This document shows, in pieces, positions 26,678 to 35,996 of a stretch of 64,000 nt of DNA (the stretch's first letter is position 1; the number at the start of each line of letters is the position of its first letter). Origin of the DNA: CBDDKW01 sp965230425 (GTDB taxonomy: Bacteria > Pseudomonadota > Gammaproteobacteria > UBA1113); the NCBI GenBank assembly GCA_965230425.1, contig CBDDKW010000003.1, positions 62,001 to 126,000 of the forward strand. Direction: 5' to 3'. The notes under the pieces are model-generated. The model was not told the origin of the DNA and did not search any database. It worked only from the letters and a program-made list of their open reading frames with translations. Position numbers and translations under genes: made by a program.

Positions 26678-29600
26678 ATGACTAACGCACTATTCAATAT
26701 ACAAATACCTAATCAGGGCAAACAGCGCTGGGACCAGCTCTATGGCAGCAGCCAGAGCTTGCTCATCCTGCAAACGGCGCAACAGGCCAAACAGCCTATC
26801 CTGGTCATTGCCAGTGATACTCTGGCTGCCAATCGCCTGCAGGCAGAACTGAGCTTTTTTGCTAAATCAGAGCCTAATCTGCCTATCATGGTCTTCCCCG
26901 ATTGGGAAACCTTGCCCTATGATAATTTCTCGCCGCACCAGGATATTATTTCCCAACGCTTAGCAACGCTGTACCAGCTCAGCCAGCTACAACAAGGCAT
27001 TATTATTGTGCCTGTGGCAACCTTAATGCACCATATCAGCCCACGCGAGTATATTATCAATAGCAGTTTTGTCTTACAGATTGGTGATAAGCTTGACCTC
27101 GACGTCTTGCGGCAGCAATTAGAAGAACGCAGCTATCGTGCCGTATCACAAGTCTATGAACATGGTGAATTTGCCCTGCGCGGTGCGATTTTTGATCTCT
27201 TCCCCATGGGTAGTGCTACGCCCTTTCGCATTGAATTATTCGATGATGAAGTAGAAAGCATCCGCATTTTTGATCCAGACAATCAGCGCACCATTGAAAA
27301 AATCACCCAAGTTAAATTACTCCCGGGCCGTGAATTCCCCCTAGATAGTGACAGCATCACGCGCTTCCGCCAAAATTGGCATGAATTATTTCCTGGCAAT
27401 CCACGCGAATGTCCCATTTACCAACAAGTGAGTAAAGGCATTGCCCCAGCGGGTATCGAGTATTACTTACCCTTATTTTTTCAAAGCACCAGTAGTTTAC
27501 TCAATTACTTACCCGCAGCAAGCTTAGTCTTTCACGTGAGTGATATTACTCATGCAGCAGAGCAATTTAGCGCAGAAGTCGCTGAACGCTTGCAACAATG
27601 CAACATCGATTACACGCGCCCGTTATTGGCTAGTGATAAACTATTTTTTAGCTGGACACAATTATGCGAGCAATTAAAGCCATTCACACAAATTCAAATC
27701 GATACTGAACTGAATAAATCTACTCGGCACTTCACTACAGCAGATTTACCCGATCTGAGTGCGAACCATAAATTAAAAAATCCCCTCATTAATTTACAGA
27801 ATTTCTTATCTGAGAGTGATACGCGCGCGCTTATCTGTGCAGAAACCGCTGGTCGCCAAGAAGCATTATTAACCCTGCTACAGCAAGCGCAATTAAAACC
27901 AATGCAGCTTGAATCATGGCATAACTTTGTCGCCAGCGACACAAATTTTGCCATCACCATTGCACCTATCGACCGTGGATTTCAATGCACTGAGGCACCA
28001 CTTGCTCTAATCACTGAAACTCAGTTATTTGGCCAGCATGCAGTGCAACAGCGACGCAAACAAACCAGTACCACAGACTCTGATGCAGTGATCCGCAATT
28101 TAGCCGAATTAAGCATTGGTGATCCTGTCGTGCATCTTGATCATGGCGTCGGCCGCTATCTCGGCTTACAAACGCTGGATACTGCCAATAACACCGCTGA
28201 ATATCTTACCCTAGAATACGCAGGTGATGATAAACTCTACGTGCCAGTCAGCACCCTGCATTTAATTTCACGCTACAGCGGTGTTGATATCGATAACGCC
28301 CCCTTACATCGCCTAGGCAGCAAGCAATGGCAAAAAGCTAAGAGCAAAGCCGCGAAACAAGCCCGCGATGTAGCTGCTGAACTACTCGATATTTACGCAC
28401 GCCGTGCTAGCCGCCAAGGTCATCAATACGATTTCTCTAGCAGCGATTATGATACCTTTGCTAGTTCCTTCGCCTTTGATGAAACTGCCGATCAAGAACA
28501 AGCCATTACCCAAGTGATTAATGATATGCGTGCGAATAAACCCATGGATCGTTTAATCTGTGGTGATGTCGGCTTTGGCAAAACCGAAGTAGCTATGCGT
28601 GCGGCCTTTATTGCCGTAAGTGAAAATAAACAAGTAGCAGTCCTAGTACCCACAACCCTACTGGCTCAACAGCACTATGAAACTTTCCGTGATCGCTTTG
28701 CAGACTGGCCGGTACGTATTGAAGTGATTTCCCGTTTTCGCACCAAGAAAGAACAAGAAAATATTATTACCCAACTTAATGAGGGTAAAATTGATATTCT
28801 CATCGGTACCCACAAATTATTACAAGAGCAGATTGTCTTTAAACGCCTCGGTTTATTAATTATTGACGAAGAGCACCGCTTCGGTGTGCGTCAAAAAGAA
28901 CGCTTTAAAGCCTTACGTGCGGAAGTGGATATTCTCACATTAACGGCTACCCCAATTCCACGCACCTTAAATATGGCAGTGTCAGGATTACGTGAATTAT
29001 CCATCATTGCCACACCACCGGCAAAACGCTTATCTATTAAAACCTTCGTACACAGTTACCAGAAAAGTATTGTCCGTGAAGCAATCTTGCGGGAAATCAT
29101 GCGTGGCGGCCAAGTGTTTTTCTTACATAATAATGTGGAGACCATTGAACGCATGCGTAATGCTATTAGCGAATTAGTCCCCGAGGCGCAAGTACGTTTT
29201 GCCCATGGCCAATTACGTGAACGCGAATTAGAAAGTATTATGTCAGACTTCTATCATCAGCGTTTTAATATCTTGGTGTGTACCACGATTATTGAAACTG
29301 GTATTGATATTCCCACGGCAAATACGATCATTATCAATGATGCGGACCGTTTTGGCTTAGCCCAATTGCATCAACTACGTGGCCGCGTTGGTCGCTCACA
29401 CCATCAGGCTTATGCTTATTTACTCACTCAAGCAGATAAGCCGCTCACCAAGGATGCAGAAAAACGCTTACAAGCAATTGCCGCCCTAGAAGACTTAGGC
29501 ATTGGCTTCACTCTAGCCACCCATGATTTAGAAATTCGCGGTGCCGGTGAATTATTAGGCAATGAGCAAAGTGGTGATATCCAGGCTATCGGCTTTACCC

Positions 29601-30139
29601 TCTATACTGAACTGTTAGAGCGCGCCGTGAATGCCTTGAAAGAAGGTAAAGAGCTCAATTTAGACACCCCACTCAAACGCGGCAGTGATATCGAATTACA
29701 AATCCCTTGCCTCATCCCTGATGACTATCTGGGCGACGTTCAGCAGCGCCTGGTGCTGTATAAGCGGATTGCCAGTGCTGACACCGCAGCCGCTTTGGAT
29801 GAGCTCCAGGTGGAAATGATAGACCGTTTTGGCCTACTGCCGCCACAGGTAAAAAACCTCTTCCGCGTCACTCATTTGAAACTACAGGCGGAACAACTCG
29901 GTATCCGTAAAATCGAAGCCAACGCGAAGAGTGGCAGACTTGAATTTGAACAAAAAAACACCATCGACCCAGAACAGCTTATCGAATTAGTACAAAAACA
30001 GCACTTAAACTATAAATTTGACGGCCCCAATCGCTTAAAGTTCATCATTCCTCAACAAGAAGTTGACGACAGGCTAAAATTTGTTGAAAATTTAGTGGCA
30101 AAACTAACCCCCCGAGGTGATCATGAAAAATCTGCTTAG
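26678..30139 (+). CDS. mfd: Transcription-repair coupling factor Mfd
   Basis: A 1153-residue Mfd, which removes RNA polymerase stalled at DNA lesions and recruits UvrA. The N-terminal part resembles UvrB (FPDWETLPYDNFSPHQDIIS). Next comes the RNA polymerase-interacting domain (IGDPVVHLDHGVGRYLGLQ, about 470-490). The translocase follows with Walker A GDVGFGKTEVAMRA (about 627-640), DEEH (about 730) and the TATPIPRT motif. The TRG motif region includes GLAQLHQLRGRVGRS. The C-terminal D7 domain ends with QMIDRFG-type sequence (EMIDRFGLLPPQVKNLF). Length is normal and no damage is visible. The 290 bases upstream hold no gene or clear signal. The csiV gene overlaps its 3' end. Confidence 0.97.
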   Translation: MTNALFNIQIPNQGKQRWDQLYGSSQSLLILQTAQQAKQPILVIASDTLAANRLQAELSFFAKSEPNLPIMVFPDWETLPYDNFSPHQDIISQRLATLYQLSQLQQGIIIVPVATLMHHISPREYIINSSFVLQIGDKLDLDVLRQQLEERSYRAVSQVYEHGEFALRGAIFDLFPMGSATPFRIELFDDEVESIRIFDPDNQRTIEKITQVKLLPGREFPLDSDSITRFRQNWHELFPGNPRECPIYQQVSKGIAPAGIEYYLPLFFQSTSSLLNYLPAASLVFHVSDITHAAEQFSAEVAERLQQCNIDYTRPLLASDKLFFSWTQLCEQLKPFTQIQIDTELNKSTRHFTTADLPDLSANHKLKNPLINLQNFLSESDTRALICAETAGRQEALLTLLQQAQLKPMQLESWHNFVASDTNFAITIAPIDRGFQCTEAPLALITETQLFGQHAVQQRRKQTSTTDSDAVIRNLAELSIGDPVVHLDHGVGRYLGLQTLDTANNTAEYLTLEYAGDDKLYVPVSTLHLISRYSGVDIDNAPLHRLGSKQWQKAKSKAAKQARDVAAELLDIYARRASRQGHQYDFSSSDYDTFASSFAFDETADQEQAITQVINDMRANKPMDRLICGDVGFGKTEVAMRAAFIAVSENKQVAVLVPTTLLAQQHYETFRDRFADWPVRIEVISRFRTKKEQENIITQLNEGKIDILIGTHKLLQEQIVFKRLGLLIIDEEHRFGVRQKERFKALRAEVDILTLTATPIPRTLNMAVSGLRELSIIATPPAKRLSIKTFVHSYQKSIVREAILREIMRGGQVFFLHNNVETIERMRNAISELVPEAQVRFAHGQLRERELESIMSDFYHQRFNILVCTTIIETGIDIPTANTIIINDADRFGLAQLHQLRGRVGRSHHQAYAYLLTQADKPLTKDAEKRLQAIAALEDLGIGFTLATHDLEIRGAGELLGNEQSGDIQAIGFTLYTELLERAVNALKEGKELNLDTPLKRGSDIELQIPCLIPDDYLGDVQQRLVLYKRIASADTAAALDELQVEMIDRFGLLPPQVKNLFRVTHLKLQAEQLGIRKIEANAKSGRLEFEQKNTIDPEQLIELVQKQHLNYKFDGPNRLKFIIPQQEVDDRLKFVENLVAKLTPRGDHEKSA

Positions 30140-30908
30140 CACCCTTAGCCTATTCGCCCTCACTTGTTTATTTGCTAGTTCAGCTACGGCTGCTACAGAT
30201 GAGCAAGAATTATACCAAGTGGAAATTATCGTCTTCAGTCATATTACTGAGCAAGGCTTACACGCAGAGACGTGGCCAACACTGACAGACTGGCCTATTA
30301 CCGACCGTGCCATTGAATTAGCGGCTTACGCACCACCTAAACCTGCTGCAACACAAGCCAACGCACAAAGCCCCTCACAGGGCTTCGCACAAATTAATCA
30401 ATCACAGGCACGCCAACCGCAAGAACAATCAACGCCTTTATTCCAATTATTACCGACTCAAGATTTCACGCTGCAACAACCTCAATCAGCAATTGAAAAA
30501 CACCAGAATTACCACATCCTTTTACATGAAGCCTGGGTACAACCCATCGAAAAAGCGAGTAAAACCATTCATTTACATGGCGGCGCAAAATACGATGATG
30601 AAGGTAACGTCATTAATACAATAGCAAGCGTACTACCTGCAAACGACACATGGGAATTAGACGGTACTTTAACGCTAAATCGAAACCGTTACTTCCAAGT
30701 TGCTTCTAATTTATTACTGACTGAACCTAATCAACAAGGTTTAACTCCCAATGAAGATGAAGAACCGGCCAAGCTGAATCACTTTAGCTTGAAACAAACC
30801 CAGCGCATGCGCAGTGATGAATTACATTATTTCGATCATCCCCTTTTCGGCATGTTGATCAAAGTAACGCCTTATACAACAGCAGATAACAGTAATCAGC
30901 AAGCTTAA
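30123..30908 (+). CDS. csiV: CsiV family exported protein
   Basis: A 261-residue protein with a signal peptide (MKNLLSTLSLFALTCLFASS, cleavage near ATAATD). The mature sequence begins YQVEIIVFSHI and later shows HILLHEAWVQPI, LDGTLTLNRNRYFQVASNL and RMRSDELHYFDHPLFGMLI, the pattern of CsiV (PF10972), a periplasmic peptidoglycan-associated protein. The ATG at 30123 has GAGGTG four bases upstream and is preferred to the GTG at 30117. It overlaps the end of mfd by 17 bases, an arrangement also known in Pseudomonas. The central segment is Gln/Ala-rich and probably unstructured. Confidence 0.8.
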   Translation: MKNLLSTLSLFALTCLFASSATAATDEQELYQVEIIVFSHITEQGLHAETWPTLTDWPITDRAIELAAYAPPKPAATQANAQSPSQGFAQINQSQARQPQEQSTPLFQLLPTQDFTLQQPQSAIEKHQNYHILLHEAWVQPIEKASKTIHLHGGAKYDDEGNVINTIASVLPANDTWELDGTLTLNRNRYFQVASNLLLTEPNQQGLTPNEDEEPAKLNHFSLKQTQRMRSDELHYFDHPLFGMLIKVTPYTTADNSNQQA

Positions 30909-30982
30909 TGTCATCATCATTATGGATGACGGTTCATATAACACGCAGCTTTCTGAAGCACTTTAGAGATTGAGACATAGAT

Positions 30983-31894
30983 ATGACAATGAAACGAATC
31001 AACACCATGTACACACAGCACATTCTTTCTATTCAATCTCATGTGGCCTTCGGTTATGTAGGTAACCGTGCAGCCGTTTTCCCCCTACAACGCATGGGGT
31101 TTGATGTCAGTGCCATTAACACAGTGCAATTTTCTAATCATACCGGTTATGGCTCTTGGACAGGTGATATCTTCACTGGCGAACACATTCAAAGTATCAT
31201 TGATGGCATGACTGAACGCAATGCTTTTAAAAAAACCAGTGCCTTACTATCCGGCTACATGGGCGACGCTGATTTAGGTACCGTTATTGTAAAAACCGCT
31301 AAACAATTGAAATCACAAAACTCTCGCCTCATCTACTGCTGCGATCCCGTGATCGGTGATGTGGGACGTGGTGTTTTTGTTAAACCCCAAGTTGCTGAAT
31401 TCATCAAAGAAGAAGCGGTGGATGCAGCAGACATTCTCACCCCCAATCAATTTGAATTAGAGTACCTCACTGATGAGAAAATCTTGCATCTGGATGATGT
31501 TCTACGTGCCTGTGAGAAAATTCGCGAACGCGGGCCACGCACAGTCTTAGTCACCAGCCTCTGTCGAGAAGAAACAGCCCCAGACATGATTGAAATGCTC
31601 TTAGATCAAGAACATGGCTCCTGGTTAGTACGCACCCCCAAACTTAAGATCAACCCCGAACCAAACGGTGCTGGCGATGCCACTGCAGCAATTTTCCTGG
31701 CTAATGTACTGATGCGACGCGCCCCAGCAGAATCTCTCGCGCATGTTGCCGGAGCTATTTTTTCAATCTTTGAAGAAACTTACCAAGCCCAAAGCCGTGA
31801 GCTGCAATTGATCCGTGCACAAAACGCCTTCATCCAACCACCCCATAGATTTACTATTGAACCCATACGAGAAACACAGGCGGCAATTATTTAA
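30983..31894 (+). CDS. pdxY: Pyridoxal kinase PdxY
   Basis: A 303-residue ribokinase-fold kinase that phosphorylates pyridoxal in the vitamin B6 salvage pathway. Motifs seen are ILSIQSHVAFGYVGN near the N-terminus, QFSNHTGYGSWTGDI, DPVIGDVGRGVFV, LTPNQFELEYL and the anion-hole motif NGAGDATAA with the catalytic Asp (about residue 230). PdxY proteins usually begin near MYTQHIL, so the ATG at 31007 may be the real start. Neither start has a strong ribosome binding site. The gene follows csiV at 74 bases and converges on an MFS transporter gene. Confidence 0.93.
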   Translation: MTMKRINTMYTQHILSIQSHVAFGYVGNRAAVFPLQRMGFDVSAINTVQFSNHTGYGSWTGDIFTGEHIQSIIDGMTERNAFKKTSALLSGYMGDADLGTVIVKTAKQLKSQNSRLIYCCDPVIGDVGRGVFVKPQVAEFIKEEAVDAADILTPNQFELEYLTDEKILHLDDVLRACEKIRERGPRTVLVTSLCREETAPDMIEMLLDQEHGSWLVRTPKLKINPEPNGAGDATAAIFLANVLMRRAPAESLAHVAGAIFSIFEETYQAQSRELQLIRAQNAFIQPPHRFTIEPIRETQAAII

Positions 31895-31905
31895 TACAAC
31901 TCACA

Positions 31906-33216
31906 CTATACCTTGCTCTGCTTCATTCCTGCTGGAACACGCAATATCGCAATGGCAACTACCGCTAATAATAAACACACAGGTAGCGGGATCAAAGCTA
32001 GACAATAATCCATACGATCATAAGCCGGTAAGCCATTGCTTAGTGATACTCCATTCCAACTGAGATCAATAAGATAACCAATCACAGGTTGTAATATGGC
32101 GCCTACGATGACTGATGCCATATTAGTTAAAGCCAAGGATGTACCGGCATATTGGCGTGGATTAATTTCACCCGCAATGGCATAGACAACAATCAACCCT
32201 GTATTTGTTAAGCCATAGATGAACATCAACACAAAGATCAGCCAGGTGGGTAAAGATGGTGCCAATAACAGGATCAGAAAAATAACTAAACCGGATAAGG
32301 CAGAGAAAATCATACATAAGCGTGGATAACGTAAGTGCGCTACTAACCACCCCATTAATGGTCCACCTACAACCCAGCCTAAGAAAATGGTGCTGATGGC
32401 TTCTGCTGCTACATGTGGTCCAAGCCCATAAGCATGTACTAAGAATGACACGCCCCATAACTCTGCAAATACTGCAGTAGGTCCATAAATTAAACCCGCA
32501 CAGGCGGCATTCACCCAACTTTGTGGATTGGCAAATACAACTTTCAGTGCCACCAATAAATGCTTAGGCTCTGTCTCACTTGGCTCTCTGTCAGTTTTAG
32601 TTTGGCTTGGCGCATCACGCACTAATAAACCAATCAAAAGCGCTAAGAATAAAAATATAAAGGTAAAAATCATCATGGCATGACGCCAACCATAACCTGC
32701 CACTAAAAATGACATAGGCCCTTCACCCAAAGTGGCACCCAGCATACCGACGGCTTGAGTTAATCCGGCTAGTAGCGCAAAACGCTGTGGCGGAAACCAT
32801 AATGAGGCAAGCTTTAAGGCACTGACAAAGGCAAAAGCCGCAGAAAAGCCCATCATAAAACGTCCTAAATCCGCCACCCACAGATACGGCGCAATCGCAT
32901 AGACCAAACACCCTAAGGCACAGAGACAAACCATGAGTGTTAAAATACGATGCGGGCCATAACGATCGACTAATAAGCCCACAGGAATTTGCATCGCTAT
33001 ATATGGATACAAGAACCAAGCGGACAGACTGCCAATCGCTAATGCTGACGCACTAAATGTCAACATTAAATCAGGCACCATGACGCTAGGAGCAACCCGA
33101 ACAATATATTCTAGAAAGAAAAAACTCGCGGCTAAACCCCAGATTAACCAAGGCATATAAGGAGACACTGACGTTGAATGAGTTGATGCAGGTGATGAGG
33201 ATACAGAGTCTTGCAT
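31906..33216 (-). CDS. Major facilitator superfamily transporter
   Basis: A 436-residue inner-membrane transporter with about twelve membrane helices. The first intracellular loop carries GLLVDRYGPHRIL, the MFS signature between helices 2 and 3. The N-terminal 20 residues are Ser/Thr-rich and cytoplasmic. Proteins of this kind are abundant in Legionella and Coxiella and are usually annotated as sugar, phosphate or amino acid carriers without proof. The substrate is not evident here. It ends 11 bases from the pdxY stop (convergent) and its start lies nine bases after the purine phosphorylase gene stop, so it could be the last gene of the hpt-mtip unit. Confidence 0.88.
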   Translation of the reverse strand: MQDSVSSSPASTHSTSVSPYMPWLIWGLAASFFFLEYIVRVAPSVMVPDLMLTFSASALAIGSLSAWFLYPYIAMQIPVGLLVDRYGPHRILTLMVCLCALGCLVYAIAPYLWVADLGRFMMGFSAAFAFVSALKLASLWFPPQRFALLAGLTQAVGMLGATLGEGPMSFLVAGYGWRHAMMIFTFIFLFLALLIGLLVRDAPSQTKTDREPSETEPKHLLVALKVVFANPQSWVNAACAGLIYGPTAVFAELWGVSFLVHAYGLGPHVAAEAISTIFLGWVVGGPLMGWLVAHLRYPRLCMIFSALSGLVIFLILLLAPSLPTWLIFVLMFIYGLTNTGLIVVYAIAGEINPRQYAGTSLALTNMASVIVGAILQPVIGYLIDLSWNGVSLSNGLPAYDRMDYCLALIPLPVCLLLAVVAIAILRVPAGMKQSKV

Positions 33217-33225
33217 AGTGCGTTC

Positions 33226-33981
33226 TTATTTACCTGCTAAGCGATGAATAACTGAGGTTAATAATTCGCGCATTTTATCTAAACTTTCATCGATAACCGT
33301 ACGTATCGCTTCTAAATCCACATGCAAACCATCACTACGCCCTGCAGCTTTACTACCCACCACAGCAACACTGCAATAGCGCATTTTTAATTCCCGAGCT
33401 AATACCGCTTCAGGCATTGCCGTCATGCCCACAATAGCACATCCATCACGTTCTAAACGATTCACTTCAGCAATGGTTTCATAGCGTGGCCCTTGAGTCA
33501 CCCCGTAGGTTGCATCGTCGGTAAATTTCAAATCCATTGCCTGAGCAGATTCGATTAAAACTTTATGTAATTTAGGGCAATACGGATAAGTGAAGTCTAA
33601 ATGCTTAGCAAAACTAAAATCATCTTCAAAGTAAGTATTAGCACGGCCATAAGTATAATCAATCAATTGGTCAGGGAAAACAAAATGCCCCGGTGTCATA
33701 TCAGAGCGGATCCCACCGACAATACTAATACCAATCGCAATCTCTACGCCTAATTCACGTAAAGCCCACATATTAGCCTGATAATTAATTTGATGAGGCG
33801 GGGTACGGCGTTCAAGACCATGGCGATCTAAAAATAAAATTTCTTCACCTTCATACATACCACGCAAAATGGCTGATGCTGGTTCACCATAGGGGGTAGT
33901 CACAACCTCTTTTTTAGTGATTTCAAAACCTTGTAATTTAGGTAAGGCAGAACCACCAATAATCGCAATTTTACTACTCAT
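33226..33981 (-). CDS. S-methyl-5'-thioinosine (methylthioadenosine) phosphorylase family
   Basis: A 251-residue nucleoside phosphorylase of the MTAP/MTIP family. It releases a purine base from a nucleoside with phosphate, in purine and methionine salvage. Motifs: IAIIGGSAL, FLDRHGLERRTPPHQINYQ, SIVGGIRSDMTPGHFVFPDQ (phosphate and base contacts), YGVTQGPRYETIAEV and IVGMTAMPEAVLARE. In Pseudomonas the orthologue beside nagZ is the methylthioinosine phosphorylase, and the neighbourhood here is the same. Whether the base is adenine or hypoxanthine is not settled by the motifs I can see. The start overlaps the end of hpt by eight bases, so the two are coupled and jointly serve purine salvage. 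Confidence 0.88.
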   Translation of the reverse strand: MSSKIAIIGGSALPKLQGFEITKKEVVTTPYGEPASAILRGMYEGEEILFLDRHGLERRTPPHQINYQANMWALRELGVEIAIGISIVGGIRSDMTPGHFVFPDQLIDYTYGRANTYFEDDFSFAKHLDFTYPYCPKLHKVLIESAQAMDLKFTDDATYGVTQGPRYETIAEVNRLERDGCAIVGMTAMPEAVLARELKMRYCSVAVVGSKAAGRSDGLHVDLEAIRTVIDESLDKMRELLTSVIHRLAGK

Positions 33982-34534
33982 CTTCCTCTGCCACTACGAA
34001 TATACCTGGCGCATTGCGCAAATACTCTTTGTAATCCATACCATAACCAAATACATAGCGGTCGTCTACGCTTAAACCGGTAAAATCAGCCTTTTCAATA
34101 CCGCCTGGCACACGCTCATGCTGTTTATCTACGAGCACAGCACTATACACTTCAGCCGCACCTCGACTTCGGCAAAACTCAATAATTGACGCCAAGGTCA
34201 AGCCACCATCCAGAATATCATCCACCACCAAGACAGTACGACCTTCCACATCAAACTGTGGTACAGCCTTCCAATGCAAATCCCCACCCTGGGTTTCACC
34301 TTGATAACGTGTAGCGTGGATATAGTGCAGCTCTAGCGGAAAATCTAAACGTGGCAATAAATTACCCACAGGCACTAAACCACCAATCATCACAGATAGC
34401 AATAAAGGGTTCTTCTCACTCAATTGATTATGAATGTCCTCTGCCATGCTGTCGAGGGCAGCTTCTACTTGGGCTTTGGTGTAGAGGCAGGTTGAGCGTT
34501 GGTAGATTTGTTGGATATGGGTTGGGATAGTCAA
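33974..34534 (-). CDS. hpt: Hypoxanthine-guanine phosphoribosyltransferase
   Basis: A 186-residue type I phosphoribosyltransferase that converts hypoxanthine or guanine to its nucleotide using PRPP. The PRPP-binding loop is VLVVDDILDGGLTLA (about residues 94-108), and the C-terminus has the family-typical DDRYVFGYGMDY. A longer reading begins at 34603, but the start chosen is TTG at 34534 with AAGGAGG upstream. The extra 23 residues would come from the flanking 123-base tandem repeat and look unlike the family. It lies directly upstream of the purine phosphorylase gene with an eight-base overlap, a functional pairing in which the freed base is reused. Confidence 0.9.
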   Translation of the reverse strand: MTIPTHIQQIYQRSTCLYTKAQVEAALDSMAEDIHNQLSEKNPLLLSVMIGGLVPVGNLLPRLDFPLELHYIHATRYQGETQGGDLHWKAVPQFDVEGRTVLVVDDILDGGLTLASIIEFCRSRGAAEVYSAVLVDKQHERVPGGIEKADFTGLSVDDRYVFGYGMDYKEYLRNAPGIFVVAEEDE

Positions 34535-34565
34535 AAAAATCCTCCTTAATAACTTCGTCTTTTTT

Positions 34566-34811
34566 ACTGTAGCTTTGTTGCAAAATGCTTTGAACTCGGT
34601 CATTTACCCCTTGAAGTAAACTCCCTCCTTCAAAACACTTTGCGCCTCGCTACAGCAAAAAATACTCGTTATTTCAATCGTCTTTTTCACTGTAGCTTTG
34701 TTGCAAAATGCTTTGAACTCGGTCATTTACCCCTTGAAGTAAACTCCCTCCTTCAAAACACTTTGCGCCTCGCTACAGCAAAAAATACTCGTTATTTCAA
34801 TCGTCTTTTTC
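34566..34811. repeat. Perfect tandem duplication of a 123-base unit
   Basis: Two identical 123-base units (34566-34688 and 34689-34811), with the first bases of a third (ACTGTAGC) at 34812. Each unit begins ACTGTAGC and carries GCTACAG about two thirds along, so it can fold back on itself. The absence of any difference between copies shows a recent duplication or ongoing homogenisation. It fills most of the gap between hpt and the MscS gene and places the hpt promoter inside or beside repeat sequence. Spurious frames run through it. Confidence 0.9.
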
Positions 34812-34829
34812 ACTGTAGCATGACTAGCT

Positions 34830-35996
34830 CTACTGCATACTCTCTGCAGGCTGGGCATTACCCTGCCAAGCGCCCGCTGTTGCTGTAGCTGTTCCATTTT
34901 CCACCATCACCCGTTCTGGTACATGTAATGTGGTGGTTGGGAAGGCGCATTCTGCACCATGTTGTAGAATAATATCAATGATTTTTAGAAAAACATCCTG
35001 TTGAATCGCTTGGAAACGTTGCCAGTTGGTAGTTTTGGTAAATGTATATACCATAAAATTCAAAGCTGAAGGTCCAAATTCAACCAAATTAACCATCAAC
35101 GTCTGCTTGGTATCAATATCAGGATGTTGACGTAACATATTTTCCACTGCAGCTAAAATATCGGCCACTTTGTGTGCATCATCATAACGCAAACCAATAT
35201 TGGTGCGAATACGACGATTGGTCATACGAGATGGATTCTCAATAGAAATCGTTGTAAAAATCGAATTAGGCACAAACAACGGTCGTTTATCAAAAGTACG
35301 AATACGACATAGACGCCAGCCAATGTACTCAACTGTCCCCTCAATTTCCCGATCGGGCGAACGGATCCAATCCCCTACTTTAAAAGGTCGATCCAGATAA
35401 ATGATCAATCCCCCAAAGAAATTTGCTAATAAATCTTTCGCAGAAAACGCTACGGCTGCACCACCAATACCACCAAAGGCGAGTACCCCAGAGATACCAA
35501 TACCAAAAGTTTGCAATGCCACTAAGGCTGCTGTGATCAACACTGAAGCTTTTAAAATTTTCCCTAAGGCATACACTGTTGTTTCATCGAGACGATGATT
35601 TTTATCTGCAGTGGCAAGAAAATTCTTTTCACCTTGATTAATAAATCGTAGCAAAAACCAGCTAAATAGCACAATAATACCCAGGTTACGTGCGGCTGGA
35701 ACTAAATCTAATAAAGCATTACTTTGGCCTGAAATCCGCACCACTTCCGCAGCACTGGCTAAACCAAGTAACCAAATTAAATAGCCCAAGGGGCGATGCA
35801 TGGCGTAGACAATGGATTCATCCCAAATGGTTTTGGTTTTTTCTAATTTTGGATAAATACGCCGATAGGCAATACGCTCGATCAGGTTTAAGACTAAGGT
35901 GATAAACACAATAATAAACACTTCAAAAATCCAACCTTGGCCATTAAAGTAATTAACATTGTGCTGTAACCACAGCGCTACGTTATCTATATACAT
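34830..35996 (-). CDS. MscS-family mechanosensitive ion channel
   Basis: A 388-residue inner-membrane channel of the small-conductance mechanosensitive family, which releases solutes on osmotic downshock. About four or five N-terminal membrane helices (FEVFIIVFITLVLNLIERIA and following) precede the pore-lining TM3 and the beta domain: GGIGGAAVAFSAKDLLANFFGG, then DRPFKVGDWI (about residues 165-205). The soluble C-terminal domain follows, ending in a low-complexity Thr/Ala/Gln tail. The start overlaps the end of nagZ by ten bases, so it is co-transcribed downstream of nagZ. Close relatives are usually listed simply as mechanosensitive channel family proteins. Confidence 0.9.
   Translation of the reverse strand: MYIDNVALWLQHNVNYFNGQGWIFEVFIIVFITLVLNLIERIAYRRIYPKLEKTKTIWDESIVYAMHRPLGYLIWLLGLASAAEVVRISGQSNALLDLVPAARNLGIIVLFSWFLLRFINQGEKNFLATADKNHRLDETTVYALGKILKASVLITAALVALQTFGIGISGVLAFGGIGGAAVAFSAKDLLANFFGGLIIYLDRPFKVGDWIRSPDREIEGTVEYIGWRLCRIRTFDKRPLFVPNSIFTTISIENPSRMTNRRIRTNIGLRYDDAHKVADILAAVENMLRQHPDIDTKQTLMVNLVEFGPSALNFMVYTFTKTTNWQRFQAIQQDVFLKIIDIILQHGAECAFPTTTLHVPERVMVENGTATATAGAWQGNAQPAESMQ

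Noticed and set aside
34535..34603. Longer hpt start at 34603
   Set aside because: The added residues come from repeat-flanking DNA and do not fit the family; AAGGAGG supports TTG at 34534.
34566..34811. Possible CRISPR array
   Set aside because: Only two 123-base units directly abutting with no spacers between them; a tandem duplication, not an array.
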